From the NCBI GenBank assembly GCA_900105225.1, contig LT629764.1, forward strand, positions 2,078,501 through 2,142,500: a stretch of DNA of 64,000 bases, given 5' to 3'. Below the pieces are notes generated by a model, which saw only the letters and a list, made by a program, of their open reading frames with translations, was not told where the DNA came from and searched no databases. Within the stretch, counting starts at the first letter, position 1. Each line of letters starts with the position of its first letter. Shown one piece after another: positions 18,350 through 27,142 of this stretch. The position numbers and the translations under genes are program-made. The stretch is from Paenibacillaceae bacterium GAS479 (lineage in GTDB: Bacteria; Bacillota; Bacilli; Paenibacillales; Paenibacillaceae).

Positions 18350-19708
18350 TTATTTCTCCATCAGCTTCTCAACTTGCTTCTGTGCTTCGTTCAAAGCTTG
18401 CTCTGCCGTATAATTTGGCTTCAGCTTCGCTTTTTCCAGCTCGTCTCCGATCGCTTTTGTCAGATCGCTCCATTGGTCCGGAATCGACCCAACCGGGGTC
18501 AGAACGAGTGTTTCGAGCGCATCCATGACCACTTTTTTGGATTCTGGAGGTGTCTGCTTGAAGTAAGCGTCCATAACCTTTTCGTCGGATACCGCAGGCA
18601 CGCTCCAGCCTTTTTCAATCCGTTTGCTTACAACCGCAGGATCAGAGGACATGAACTTGATGAACTTCCAAGCCGCTTCAGCATTTTTCGATTTCCCAGC
18701 TACAACGAGTCCGTCTGCGAAAAAGTGATGGGCTTTATTCGTGTTGCCTGGCTCCAGGGCAATATCCCATTTGAACGAAGCGTCCGCGAAGCGGCCGAAA
18801 TTCCAGATTCCGGCGCGCAGCATCGCAACTTTGCCTGATTTAAAGGCATTCAGATCCGCATCAGGCTGGTTGAACGTATCATCGTTGAGTGGCGGTGATA
18901 CTTTGTACTTGCCCGCTTTGTCGAGCATCCACTGGAATGCTTCAATGTTTTGTTTGCTGTTGATCGTCGGTTTGCCGTCAATACCCCAGATGCCTCCGCC
19001 ATTTTGCGCAATCGTTTTGTAAAATTCGTAGAACTGAATTGGGGAATAAGTTCCCCATACGCCCGCTTTGGCATCTGTCAGCTTCTGCGCAGCTTCAAGC
19101 TCTTCTTTCCACGTCCAATCGGCCGTAGGGTAGGCGACTTGTTTCTGGTCGAACAAGTCCTTGTTGTAAAACAGCACTACATCGGAGAAAGACTCTACAA
19201 CGCCGTACTGCTTGTCGTCGTATTTGAACGAGTCATAGGCTAGCCCTTTGTAAATGTCGGGCTTAAAGGAAGTGTCCTCCGCGATGATCGGCGTCAAGTC
19301 CTTCAGCGTGTTCTTCGCGGCATAAGAGACAAAATTCTCGTACCCAACCTCGAAAACATCCGGCGCATCTCCTGATGCGAGCTGCGTGTTGAGCTTCGTG
19401 TAATAGTTATTGTAATCAACGATGTCCAGCTTCACCTTAATGCCGGGATTAGCGGTCTCGAATGCTTTGACCATTTCTTCAAGTGTTTCTTCCTGCGAGC
19501 CACTTGCGGTGTACTGCATGAACTTGATCGTTACTGGCTCGCTCGTTTTCCCGCTTGGCGCCGGTGACGTACTGGAGTTGATTGCTGCATTGGAAGTTGA
19601 ATTAGAAGCCCCATTATCCGTGTTCGAAGTGTTTGATCCGCAGCCACTCGCTGCAAGAGCAACAGTCATACCTAGTATTGCGACCCATCCCTTACGTTTC
19701 ACTGTCAT
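18350..19708 (-). CDS. ABC transporter sugar-binding lipoprotein
   Basis: Lipoprotein signal VKRKGWVAILGMTVALAASGC (lipobox LAASGC), a Ser/Thr/Asn-rich tether, then a family-1 extracellular solute-binding fold (VTIKFMQYTASGSQEETLEEM, FETANPGIKVKLDIVDYNNY, SGDAPDVFEVGYENF, AWKFIKFMSSDPAVV). It captures an oligosaccharide for the two permeases encoded just upstream. No ATPase gene lies in the cluster, so a shared MsmX-type ATPase elsewhere is likely, as is usual for this class in Firmicutes. Its 3' end has been partly duplicated. Confidence 0.93.
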   Translation of the reverse strand: MTVKRKGWVAILGMTVALAASGCGSNTSNTDNGASNSTSNAAINSSTSPAPSGKTSEPVTIKFMQYTASGSQEETLEEMVKAFETANPGIKVKLDIVDYNNYYTKLNTQLASGDAPDVFEVGYENFVSYAAKNTLKDLTPIIAEDTSFKPDIYKGLAYDSFKYDDKQYGVVESFSDVVLFYNKDLFDQKQVAYPTADWTWKEELEAAQKLTDAKAGVWGTYSPIQFYEFYKTIAQNGGGIWGIDGKPTINSKQNIEAFQWMLDKAGKYKVSPPLNDDTFNQPDADLNAFKSGKVAMLRAGIWNFGRFADASFKWDIALEPGNTNKAHHFFADGLVVAGKSKNAEAAWKFIKFMSSDPAVVSKRIEKGWSVPAVSDEKVMDAYFKQTPPESKKVVMDALETLVLTPVGSIPDQWSDLTKAIGDELEKAKLKPNYTAEQALNEAQKQVEKLMEK

Positions 19709-19780
19709 GTTGTAAAGCCTCTCTTCTCTTTAAATTTTTTTATGAAGAAAGCCTGTCGCGAGCGTTCAAGCCCTGTCTGC

Positions 19781-20611
19781 TCAGCCTTTTACGCCGCTCA
19801 TCGTCATTCCCTTGATGAAATATCGGGACGCGAACAGGAACACGATGAAAATAGGAACGAAGCTAATTACATTGCCCGCCATCAAAATATTCCACTCCGT
19901 AGCCCATCTACCGGTCAGCTTGCTGAGCCCGATCGGCAGCGTCATCAGCTCTTTATCGCTCGTCGCGATGAGCGGCCAGAGGAAGTTATTCCATGAAGCC
20001 ATGAAGGCAAAGATGGACAGCGTTGCTAGCGCCGGCTTGCTAAGCGGAATAATAATTTGGGCGAACACTCTCGCATAAGAAGCTCCGTCCATTCTGGCCG
20101 CCTCGATGAGCGGATCGGGAATGGTCATCATGTGCTGCCGGAGCAAGAATGTACCGTAAGCGCTGAATATTCCCGGAAGAATCAGACCCGGATAAGTATT
20201 GATCAGGTTCAGCTTTTGGAACACGATGAATAGCGGCGTCAGCGTTACTTGCATCGGGATCATCATCGTGATCAAGTAGAGACCGAACAGCGTCTCCCGC
20301 CCACGGAACTGAATTTTGGCAAAAACAAACGCCCCCATCGCACAAGCTGCCATCTGCGCAAGCGTTGTAACAATGGCCACGAACACGCTATTGCCGAGAA
20401 AGCGGTAAATCGGGAAGTACTTCGTAATTTCCACATAATTGCTGAAGAGAAATGTTTCTGGAATGAGGTTCGGCGGCATCTTGACTACTTCTAAACTGTC
20501 TTTGAACGAACCCGAAAGCATCCAGATGAAGGGGAAAACCAGAACAATAGCAGCTAAGATGAGAATGAGATGGGACAGCAGGTTTTTGAAAACCGCGAAC
20601 TTATCGGTCAT
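19781..20611 (-). CDS. ABC transporter permease, MalG type
   Basis: Six hydrophobic segments and the EAA loop typical of sugar permeases (EAARMDGASYARVFAQIIIPLSKPALATL). The C-terminus is SRYFIKGMTMSGVKG, as in MalG/LacG-type subunits. Its start overlaps the end of the partner permease gene by 11 bases, which indicates translational coupling. It imports the sugar delivered by the binding lipoprotein encoded next. Confidence 0.95.
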   Translation of the reverse strand: MTDKFAVFKNLLSHLILILAAIVLVFPFIWMLSGSFKDSLEVVKMPPNLIPETFLFSNYVEITKYFPIYRFLGNSVFVAIVTTLAQMAACAMGAFVFAKIQFRGRETLFGLYLITMMIPMQVTLTPLFIVFQKLNLINTYPGLILPGIFSAYGTFLLRQHMMTIPDPLIEAARMDGASYARVFAQIIIPLSKPALATLSIFAFMASWNNFLWPLIATSDKELMTLPIGLSKLTGRWATEWNILMAGNVISFVPIFIVFLFASRYFIKGMTMSGVKG

Positions 20612-21485
20612 AAGTCACCCACCTCTTTTGCAGCTGTTGCTGGATAATCGTTACGATGAGGATGATGACGAATAGAATCCATGACTGCGCGGAAGCGAAG
20701 CCCATTTTGTAGCTTTGGAAAGCATTTTCGTAAATTTGTTGCACAAGCGTGCTCGTACTGCCGGCTGGCCCGCCATTCGTCATCACCAACACCTGGTCGA
20801 ACAGTTGGAAGCCGTTAATCAGCGAGATGACGAGTACGAAAAATAAACTAGGCGTCAGCAGCGGCAGCGTCACGCGCCAAAATTTTTGGAAACCGCCCGC
20901 TCCGTCAATCGTCGCCGCCTCGTAATAGTCGTCCGATATATCCTGCAGACCCGCCAGCAGAATGATCGTCACATAGCCGAGATCTTTCCACACGCTCACT
21001 GCGATGATCGCCGGCATCGCCCAGAAAAAGTCCTGCAGCCATACCGGCCCTTGGATGCCGACCAGCGAAAGCACGTAATTGACGAGTCCGCTCTGCCCGT
21101 TGAGCAGCCAGCGCCAGATGATCGAGACCGCTACCCAAGAGGTGATTACCGGGACGAAAATCGCGATTCGGTAAAATTGCACCCCTCTTAGCTTCCGATT
21201 CAGCAGCACCGCAAACAGCAGGCCCAGCGCTAACACCGATGGAAGATAACCGGCGATATATTTCAAGATGTTCAGCATCGATGTAAGCGTTTGCTCATCT
21301 TGCAAAGCTTCGCGATAATTATCAAGTCCGACGAACCGAGCCTTCGTGAGCAGATCCCAATCCGTGAAGCTAATCACCGCCGAGGACAGCATTGGGATCA
21401 GTTGGAACAACAGCAGCCCAGCCAAGCTGGGAAACAAAAAACCGAGGATGACAACAGCTTTTGACAGTCTCCTTTGTCCTACCAT
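20601..21485 (-). CDS. ABC transporter permease, MalF type
   Basis: Hydrophobic N-terminus (AVVILGFLFPSLAGLLLFQLI), the conserved FTDWDLLTKARFVGLDNYREAL motif, and the EAA loop (YEAATIDGAGGFQKFWRVTLPLLTPSLFFV). It forms the heterodimeric channel with the MalG-type subunit. The gene begins 27 bases after lacI and has a typical ATG behind an AGGAGAA site. Confidence 0.95.
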   Translation of the reverse strand: MVGQRRLSKAVVILGFLFPSLAGLLLFQLIPMLSSAVISFTDWDLLTKARFVGLDNYREALQDEQTLTSMLNILKYIAGYLPSVLALGLLFAVLLNRKLRGVQFYRIAIFVPVITSWVAVSIIWRWLLNGQSGLVNYVLSLVGIQGPVWLQDFFWAMPAIIAVSVWKDLGYVTIILLAGLQDISDDYYEAATIDGAGGFQKFWRVTLPLLTPSLFFVLVISLINGFQLFDQVLVMTNGGPAGSTSTLVQQIYENAFQSYKMGFASAQSWILFVIILIVTIIQQQLQKRWVTYDR

Positions 21486-21512
21486 GGCGTTCTCCTTCTC
21501 CTGTCTTCGCGG

Positions 21513-22538
21513 TTATGACTTAAACTTGACCGTTCCCCGCTCCACAACCTCAAGCGGCAGCAAAATTTCCTTTTCATCCAGCTCGGTGCGGCCTTGAATC
21601 ATTTGGATGAGACTATCGGCAGCGATCGCACCTTTTTCCGTAATGCTTTGGCGGATCGTCGTCAGCGGCGGGATGAACATCTTCGACATCGAGATATCAT
21701 CAAAGCCGATGACCGATATGTCCTCCGGCACCCTTTTTCCTTCGTTCATCAGACTTCTCATCGTTCCGAAAGCGACCAAATCGCTCGTGGCGAAGATAGC
21801 GGTAATTTCCGGATACTTATCCGCGATCAGCTTACCGGCTGCCAGTCCGTGCTCATAGCTCATGGATTCCTCAAACACATAGTCCGGATTATAAAAGAGG
21901 TTGGCTTCCCGCATCGCCCGTTTGTAACCGAGAAAACGCTTCTCCACGACACCGTCCTTACGAATCGCACCTGTAATGAGGCCGATGTTGGAATGGCCTT
22001 GGTTAATTAAATGACGGGTTGCGAGATAACCGCCATATTCATCATCGATGCCAATCCGTTTGAAATAGCTGTCATTAATGTAGCTGTCGATCAGCACAAT
22101 CGGGATGTTGATCTTCTTGAAGCCATCATAAAAAGGCTCCGGGTAAATTCCCATCAGGATGGCTCCGTCCAAATTCCGTTGCACGGACAGATCCAGATAA
22201 CTTTCGCCTTGATTGACTCCTGAGAGCAGCAGATGATATCCATGCTCCCGCAGCTTGCCTTCAATTCCACTAATAATTTCACTGTAGAAAGGGTTTTCAA
22301 GAATGAGTTGTTTATGCGACTCTGTCTGTGGAATGACAATGCCAATCAGCTTCGATTGGTTCTTCGCTAAACTCCTCGCCGAGAAATCCGGAATGTAATT
22401 GATGGATTCAATGACTTCCATGATGCGTTCCATCGTTTCGCCAGACACCTTATCGGTACGGCCATTCAATGCGTAGGATACAGCTGCTGCGGAGACGCCC
22501 GCCGCCTTGGCTACGTCTTTGATCGTAGGTTTTTTCAT
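21513..22538 (-). CDS. LacI-family transcriptional regulator
   Basis: N-terminal HTH PTIKDVAKAAGVSAAAVSYALNGRTDKVSGETMERI with hinge helix (NYIPDFSARSLAKNQSKLIGIVIPQ), then a periplasmic-binding-protein-like effector domain (MSYEHGLAAGKLIAD, ATSDLVAFGTMRSL, ISVIGFDDISMSKMFIPPLTTIRQS). It is the first gene of the sugar operon and lies directly downstream of an 18-bp palindrome with a central CG, so it should repress its own operon until the sugar binds. Confidence 0.94.
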   Translation of the reverse strand: MKKPTIKDVAKAAGVSAAAVSYALNGRTDKVSGETMERIMEVIESINYIPDFSARSLAKNQSKLIGIVIPQTESHKQLILENPFYSEIISGIEGKLREHGYHLLLSGVNQGESYLDLSVQRNLDGAILMGIYPEPFYDGFKKINIPIVLIDSYINDSYFKRIGIDDEYGGYLATRHLINQGHSNIGLITGAIRKDGVVEKRFLGYKRAMREANLFYNPDYVFEESMSYEHGLAAGKLIADKYPEITAIFATSDLVAFGTMRSLMNEGKRVPEDISVIGFDDISMSKMFIPPLTTIRQSITEKGAIAADSLIQMIQGRTELDEKEILLPLEVVERGTVKFKS

Positions 22539-22551
22539 TAGTACTCCTCGT

Positions 22552-22569
22552 TAGTTATACGTTTAACTA
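22552..22569 (-). promoter_or_regulatory. LacI-type operator
   Basis: TAGTTATAC | GTTTAACTA, an 18-bp palindrome with 8 of 9 matching positions and the central CG typical of LacI-family sites. It starts just past the -10 element, so bound repressor would block initiation. Confidence 0.75.
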
Positions 22570-22570
22570 G

Positions 22571-22599
22571 ACTATAATCCCATTTCTCTCTTTTTACAA
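22571..22599 (-). promoter_or_regulatory. SigA-type promoter of the lacI-sugar operon
   Basis: Minus strand TTGTAA (22594-22599), 17-base spacer, TATAGT (22571-22576). It overlaps no gene and is followed by the operator and then the GAGGAG ribosome site of lacI. Confidence 0.65.
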
Positions 22600-22688
22600 G
22601 CTATAATCGGTATATTTTTCTATATTTTGTCCGATTCAAGTTAATCGATTAACTTGATGCATATACCCAGCCGAAGTGAGTAAGCTTT

Positions 22689-22800
22689 GCTTGTGTATGA
22701 ATGGACGAGCGTGATTAGTTGAACTGCCGTGCGATGAGTTTCGCTTGGGTATGAAAGGTCGCGCAGGAACTCCGAGCTTCTCTTGTGTATGAACGGTCGC
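22689..22800. repeat. Three copies of a short motif
   Basis: The motif CTTGnGTATGAAnGGnCGnGC occurs near 22689, 22743 and 22783 in the same orientation, spaced about 40-55 bases. It is non-coding. Its relation to the palindromic element that follows is unknown. Confidence 0.55.
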
Positions 22801-22827
22801 GCTAAGGCTTCGAAACACATTCGTCCC

Positions 22828-23012
22828 TAACGGAACTGGGAAGCCTTATTTCAGTAAAATTAAGGGTTTTCTAGGCGTAACGGATCTGAGAGACGCTATT
22901 GAGGGTATTTTCACAGTATCATCATCATTTACGAACCAAATAAGGCTTCTCAGTTCCGTTAGCTACCTCGAACCCTGGGTTTGAGGAGGAATAAGCTCTC
23001 TCAGTTCCGTTA
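22828..23012. repeat. Palindromic intergenic repeat element, copy 1
   Basis: Four copies of a ~23-bp motif, TAACGGAACTGAGAAGCCTT-like: two direct (22828-22850, 22878-22900) and two inverted (22939-22961, 22990-23012). The whole could fold into nested stems. A related element with the same four-part order lies at 55985-56166. No coding potential is seen. Confidence 0.8.
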
Positions 23013-23279
23013 GCTAGTCCATGAACAGCCGAGTTGAGCTGAAGCCACTTGGCATAGATGCATAAGGGTAGAGCGAGATTACTTTAACCGAAAACGGAGG
23101 CGTGCTGTTTGGTGGTTCATTAGACGTTGGTGGTTCATTTGAGGTAGGAGATTCGATTCATTAAAGGTGCATACTTCACTAGAGATAAGTGGTTCATTAG
23201 GGATAAGCCGTTTTTCGAGGAATACCACTCTTGAGCTTCGTTAACGATAAGCCATACTACCCAATTCCATATCGAAACA
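23013..23279. repeat. Non-coding stretch with repeated GGTTCATT motif
   Basis: GGTGGTTCATTAG, GGTGGTTCATTTG, CGATTCATTA and AGTGGTTCATTAG occur within about 90 bases (23110-23200), and GATAAGCC appears twice after them. No ORF with a ribosome site lies here. Confidence 0.45.
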
Positions 23280-23306
23280 CAAAAACAGCCTCCCGAAGGA
23301 GGCTGT
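23280..23306 (-). terminator. Intrinsic terminator after the ydjO-like gene
   Basis: Minus strand ACAGCCTCC TTCG GGAGGCTGT followed by TTTTTG; an 8-9 bp GC-rich stem with a UUCG tetraloop. Confidence 0.85.
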
Positions 23307-23419
23307 CTGACAGTATGCTCGGAGCAGAAAGGATAACCTCTGCTGCCCCATTGTATGCCGGGAACCGGTAATACAAGCTCTGCCCGAATTTTGCTGGCAG
23401 CTGACTTCAGCAGTCCTGC

Positions 23420-23656
23420 TTATTCGTCGCCCGAGGCCGACTTCTTAAGCGCTTGTGCTGAAGTTCCGTACTCATGAAGTACGGGAAGCTCCCGAGTGGA
23501 ATGCTCCATCGGCGACTGACAGAGGAAGCACACCGGCACTTCGTCCAGAGCGAAGTTTTTGCGCATCCATCCATTGCAGTCCTCGCTTACGCATGACCAG
23601 ATCTCGGTGATCTCGGTAGGCAGCTCTGCCTGAGGTTTCTTGCGGGAGTAATACAT
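23420..23656 (-). CDS. ydjO: YdjO-type cold-inducible zinc-ribbon-like protein
   Basis: The start at 23656 follows AGGAGG; a longer open frame would run through the cold shock gene terminator and is not believed. 78 residues with WSCVSEDCNGWMRKNFA and VCFLCQSPM, the two cysteine pairs and the CNGWxRKNF core of Bacillus YdjO. It probably binds zinc and nucleic acid, which is not proven for the family. It is encoded right behind a cold shock gene, matching the cold-inducible label. Confidence 0.85.
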   Translation of the reverse strand: MYYSRKKPQAELPTEITEIWSCVSEDCNGWMRKNFALDEVPVCFLCQSPMEHSTRELPVLHEYGTSAQALKKSASGDE

Positions 23657-23685
23657 CGTATGCTTCGCCTCCTGTTCAAAGTGCC

Positions 23686-23711
23686 AAAAAAGGCCCTGCA
23701 TAGCAGGGCGC
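23686..23711 (-). terminator. Terminator between csp and ydjO
   Basis: Minus strand GCCCTGC TAT GCAGGGC then TTTTTT, six bases past the csp stop. It partly separates the expression of the two genes. Confidence 0.85.
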
Positions 23712-23716
23712 TTTGA

Positions 23717-23920
23717 TTAGTAGATCTTAACAACGTTCTCGGCTTGTGGGCCGCGGTTGCCGGCAACGACGTTGAACTCAACGCGTTGGCCTTCGTCCAG
23801 CGTACGGAAGCCTTCGCTTTGGATCGCGCTGAAGTGAACGAATACGTCTTCGCCGCCTTCAACCTCGATAAAACCAAAACCTTTTTCTGCGTTGAACCAT
23901 TTTACTGTACCTTGTTGCAT
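23717..23920 (-). CDS. csp: Cold shock protein (CspA/CspB family)
   Basis: 67 residues with RNP1 KGFGFIEV and RNP2 DVFVHFSAI, preceded by [13 protein letters not shown]. It is a single OB-fold RNA chaperone. ATG behind AAAGGAGG. The promoter at 24035-24063 gives a leader of more than 100 bases, as is usual for csp mRNAs whose folded leader responds to temperature. Confidence 0.97.
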   Translation of the reverse strand: MQQGTVKWFNAEKGFGFIEVEGGEDVFVHFSAIQSEGFRTLDEGQRVEFNVVAGNRGPQAENVVKIY

Positions 23921-24034
23921 GGGTCATTCCTCCTTTATTAAGTGCACGTAAACAAAAGAAAAGCCGCCTGCGGAAAAGAGCAGCATCGCGGGCCCTTTCT
24001 CCTAGGCGACTGGTGTCTCCTATACGATTCCATT

Positions 24035-24063
24035 ATTGTATCACGCCGAGCATGTAATCGCAA
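24035..24063 (-). promoter_or_regulatory. SigA-type promoter of the cold shock gene
   Basis: Minus strand TTGCGA (24058-24063), 17-base spacer, TACAAT (24035-24040). The resulting untranslated leader is about 108 bases and includes a GC-rich hairpin-forming region at 23955-24005. Confidence 0.65.
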
Positions 24064-24090
24064 AGAATCGGCCAAAATTTTTTCATTTTT

Positions 24091-24756
24091 TTATCTAAAC
24101 TGGCTCACCGAGAGGATTCCAAGCCGCTTCGCCTCTACAATTGCCTCCGATCTTGAGCGTACACCAAGCTTCTCAAAGATGCGCGTAAGGTTGTATTCTA
24201 CGGTGCGCTGGCTCATAAGCAGCTTGCTCGCAATATCCTTGTTGCTGCTGCCGCTGGCGACTTCCTGCAGAATCTCCTGCTCGCGCTCGTTGATGCTGAC
24301 CTCTTCGAGCGCTTTCTCCTCGCGATCCTGATTCACCCGAATATCGCGACGCCGAAGCTGACGCAGCAGCGACACCGGAACAACCGCTTCATCTCGCAAA
24401 ACGCAGCGAATTGAAGTCAGGAGCTGCTCGCGGGAAGCCGTTTTGCTCACAAAGCCGCTAACACCCGACTCAATCAGCAGATTGAAGTTCGGGCTAATCT
24501 CATAACCGGTGTAAATCAGGATTCGGTAATCCGGTCCTGCGGCCATTAGCCGCTTGGTTAGCTCCAGACCGCTGATAATCGGCATGTTCAGATCGAACAG
24601 CATGACGTCGAATGTTTCTGTCTTGACCAGCTCCAGTGCCTCCATCGCCGAATAAAGAACCGTCACATTCATCTCGGGGTCCTGCTCAATCATCGTTTTG
24701 GTTCCTTCGCCCACGGAAGGGTGGTCGTCAACCAGCAAGATTCGAATCATGCCCAT
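24091..24756 (-). CDS. comA: ComA-type response regulator (NarL/LuxR family)
   Basis: Receiver with DDH pocket, EGTKT and phospho-acceptor Asp55 (LFDLNMP) when counted from ATG 24756, followed by IYTGYE and SKT. Asp55, EGTKT and YTGYE all recur in B. subtilis ComA. The C-terminal LuxR helix-turn-helix is INEREQEILQEVASG, then MSQRTVEYNLTRIFEKLGVRS. It is the transcription factor of the quorum system: phosphorylated by ComP, it activates density-dependent genes. ATGs at 24765, 24756 and 24750 are all possible starts; each overlaps the comP 3' end, so translation is coupled. Confidence 0.88.
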   Translation of the reverse strand: MGMIRILLVDDHPSVGEGTKTMIEQDPEMNVTVLYSAMEALELVKTETFDVMLFDLNMPIISGLELTKRLMAAGPDYRILIYTGYEISPNFNLLIESGVSGFVSKTASREQLLTSIRCVLRDEAVVPVSLLRQLRRRDIRVNQDREEKALEEVSINEREQEILQEVASGSSNKDIASKLLMSQRTVEYNLTRIFEKLGVRSRSEAIVEAKRLGILSVSQFR

Positions 24757-27112
24757 CTTTCCCATCTTCTCCTTCACTCACTGCCGTCTTCTCCGGCAGC
24801 CAGATGTCAACTTCAAGCCCTTCGCCCGGTTCTGAGAAAAAACGGATCTTGCCGGCAAGGCTGCGTACCCTCTCCTTAATGCCCGACAAGCCCATATGCT
24901 GGTAGGAATCTCCCAACTTCTCCTGCGCCAGCCCGATCCCATCGTCTTTGTACCTTAGGCGAATGCCATTCTCCTGCCCTAGCTCGATCCAGATACGTGA
25001 GGCTTTGGCATGTTTGCCGGCGTTCACGAGCAGCTCCTGCACGATGCGGAACAGCGTCAGCGTTGCCTCGTCACTCAGTGCTTCTGTCAGCGGCCCGGCC
25101 TCGAACTCAATGGAGTAGTTCGCCCGAATCTGCTGTTGCTCGAACAGGCTGCGCAGCGATTCGACAAGCCCCATCTCCGTGAGCAACGGCGGTCTCAGCT
25201 CGTTGCAAGTTTCCCGGATCTGATGAATAACGTCCAACAGCCCCTCCCGGATGTCCGTCAAATCGTTGCGCAGCTCCTCCGAAAGCTCATGATCGAGCAT
25301 GGCGGCCTCCAGCTTGCGGTACCAGATTAGCTGATCCTGCAAAGCGGAATCATGCAGATCCGACGCCAGCTTGCGGCGCTCGCTCTCGGCCAACTGGAAG
25401 ATCATCCGCAGCACCCAGGTTGGCGTGCCCTGCCGCTTGGACATTTCTGCTTCCAGGTCACCGATCAAATTCTCAATCAAATATAGATTCTCATAAACGA
25501 TTGCACTGTAGTTAGCCAGCGTCTTGAGCCAACTCAGCTCATCGAGATTAAACTTGGTTCGGTTAGTTTTATCGCCTACCCATAGAATATGATAGGTCGA
25601 CCTTTTTTGCCCGATTACGACAGCCAACCCTCTCGAAAGCACAACGGCAACTCCGACTGCCAGCTTGCGCCCGCTCTCCGCCAGTTCCCGTACTGCTTGC
25701 GCAGCGACTTGTTCATTTTCTGGAGTTGGGGCCGATGCAGTTTGACCAGGCTTGCCCGTTGTTCGATTCATCGAGGCGGCATCCTGCTCATAACTGAAAA
25801 ATTTCACATCCCGGATCGGAAGAATCGTGCGAATTTCCTGTTCCAGCACCCGCTCCAGGTCAGCCTGCTTCATGACCCTAGAGATGCGCGATGAAAAGCG
25901 GTCCAGACTGCCTTGAAAGTTATTTAAATCCTTGCTCCACTTTGGCCGCAACCGGTGATCCAGAAATTCCTTGCCGAACAGAAATACAGTGATCAGCAAA
26001 TAAACAATTAAAAACAGCTGTACCCAATTCAGCCACGGCAATTGGTTCTGGCTCATAATGAGCACAGCCAGGCCGGTAATAATCAGTGTCGGGACAAACG
26101 CAAGCATCGTGTAGTATGAAAACCGACTAAGAAAAAAGTCGATGTCAAACAACCGTTGGGTCGTGAACATGTACAGGTAGACCAAGGGTAGCCCTAATAA
26201 ACAGATTGCCGCAGCTTCTACCGGAATGAAAGGCACGCCGAATAGTCTAGGTACGCCAAATAATAGCAGAAACGGCAGAAACCCGACCATTTGGCCGAGC
26301 AGCGTCAGTTTAAAAAGCGACTTCAGGTCACTCTCTCGATGCGCAATATACTCACGAATCAGCTTGTAGAGAATATAAAGATTGCCAAGCGCAAAGTAAG
26401 CCATTAGAACTTCCGGCTTTATTCCGATGAATCGGAAAACTTCTACTACCTGAAGCAGAAGGTTCAACACAAAGCCGCCCCACATAACGGTCATAACCTT
26501 GCGGGAAGCAAAAATCTTTCCGTATCTCAACAAGTAGCGATTCAGAAACAATAGAAATGTAAGCGGAACAGCGGGAAATGCAATTGTCATGATGGTCCTG
26601 CCAATCAGATCGCCTTTTCCTGAGGAAAAAGAACTTAGATAAGCAAGCCCTATACTGAGAAAAAACAGAATGAGATATATAGCTGCCGGATCTTCTTTTT
26701 TTCGACGGTAAACAAAAAAAGCAAAGGATGCAAAGACCAGCATAGAGAGACTTGGTAATATCAAACGGAAAACCAGTTCATTGCGCGTAAGATCGCTGGG
26801 AATATCAAAGGACAATTCCTGAGACTCTCCTGCGCTCTCCCGGACAATTTTAATGGAGGATGCCATCTCCAAATATTCAAAGGTTCGAAGTACAAAGGAT
26901 TCACTCGGAGACTCGCCGTTGACCTCGACGAGCAGATCACCTGGCTGCAGCTTTCCTTCCGCCCAGAATCCCGGATCTATCGTATCAACTCGATATTGAT
27001 TCCCCTGAACCGGATGTGCATCCACTCCTATCAGCGGGAACAAGGCAATACTTCGAATTAGATACAACACCGCCAGAAAAATACAAAGGGTGAACCCAAT
27101 TACCTTATGCAG
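24728..27112 (-). CDS. comP: ComP-type membrane histidine kinase (pheromone receptor)
   Basis: Layout as in ComP: an N-terminal membrane anchor, an extracytoplasmic PDZ-like segment (YRVDTIDPGFW, KLQPGDLLVEVNGESPSE), then about nine further membrane helices to about residue 380, a linker, HisKA_3 with His587 (SERRKLASDLHDSALQDQ) and an HATPase domain (QELLVNAGKHAKAS, YKDDGIGLA). The start is unusual: a GTG at 27070 has no ribosome site and cuts the first helix, whereas CTG at 27112, eight bases after AAAGGGT, gives HKVIGFTLCIFLAVLYLI and a complete anchor. It begins 30 bases after comX. Confidence 0.88.
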   Translation of the reverse strand: MHKVIGFTLCIFLAVLYLIRSIALFPLIGVDAHPVQGNQYRVDTIDPGFWAEGKLQPGDLLVEVNGESPSESFVLRTFEYLEMASSIKIVRESAGESQELSFDIPSDLTRNELVFRLILPSLSMLVFASFAFFVYRRKKEDPAAIYLILFFLSIGLAYLSSFSSGKGDLIGRTIMTIAFPAVPLTFLLFLNRYLLRYGKIFASRKVMTVMWGGFVLNLLLQVVEVFRFIGIKPEVLMAYFALGNLYILYKLIREYIAHRESDLKSLFKLTLLGQMVGFLPFLLLFGVPRLFGVPFIPVEAAAICLLGLPLVYLYMFTTQRLFDIDFFLSRFSYYTMLAFVPTLIITGLAVLIMSQNQLPWLNWVQLFLIVYLLITVFLFGKEFLDHRLRPKWSKDLNNFQGSLDRFSSRISRVMKQADLERVLEQEIRTILPIRDVKFFSYEQDAASMNRTTGKPGQTASAPTPENEQVAAQAVRELAESGRKLAVGVAVVLSRGLAVVIGQKRSTYHILWVGDKTNRTKFNLDELSWLKTLANYSAIVYENLYLIENLIGDLEAEMSKRQGTPTWVLRMIFQLAESERRKLASDLHDSALQDQLIWYRKLEAAMLDHELSEELRNDLTDIREGLLDVIHQIRETCNELRPPLLTEMGLVESLRSLFEQQQIRANYSIEFEAGPLTEALSDEATLTLFRIVQELLVNAGKHAKASRIWIELGQENGIRLRYKDDGIGLAQEKLGDSYQHMGLSGIKERVRSLAGKIRFFSEPGEGLEVDIWLPEKTAVSEGEDGKDGHDSNLAG

Positions 27113-27142
27113 CTGACTTCACCCTTTCTTCTCGATTAAACT

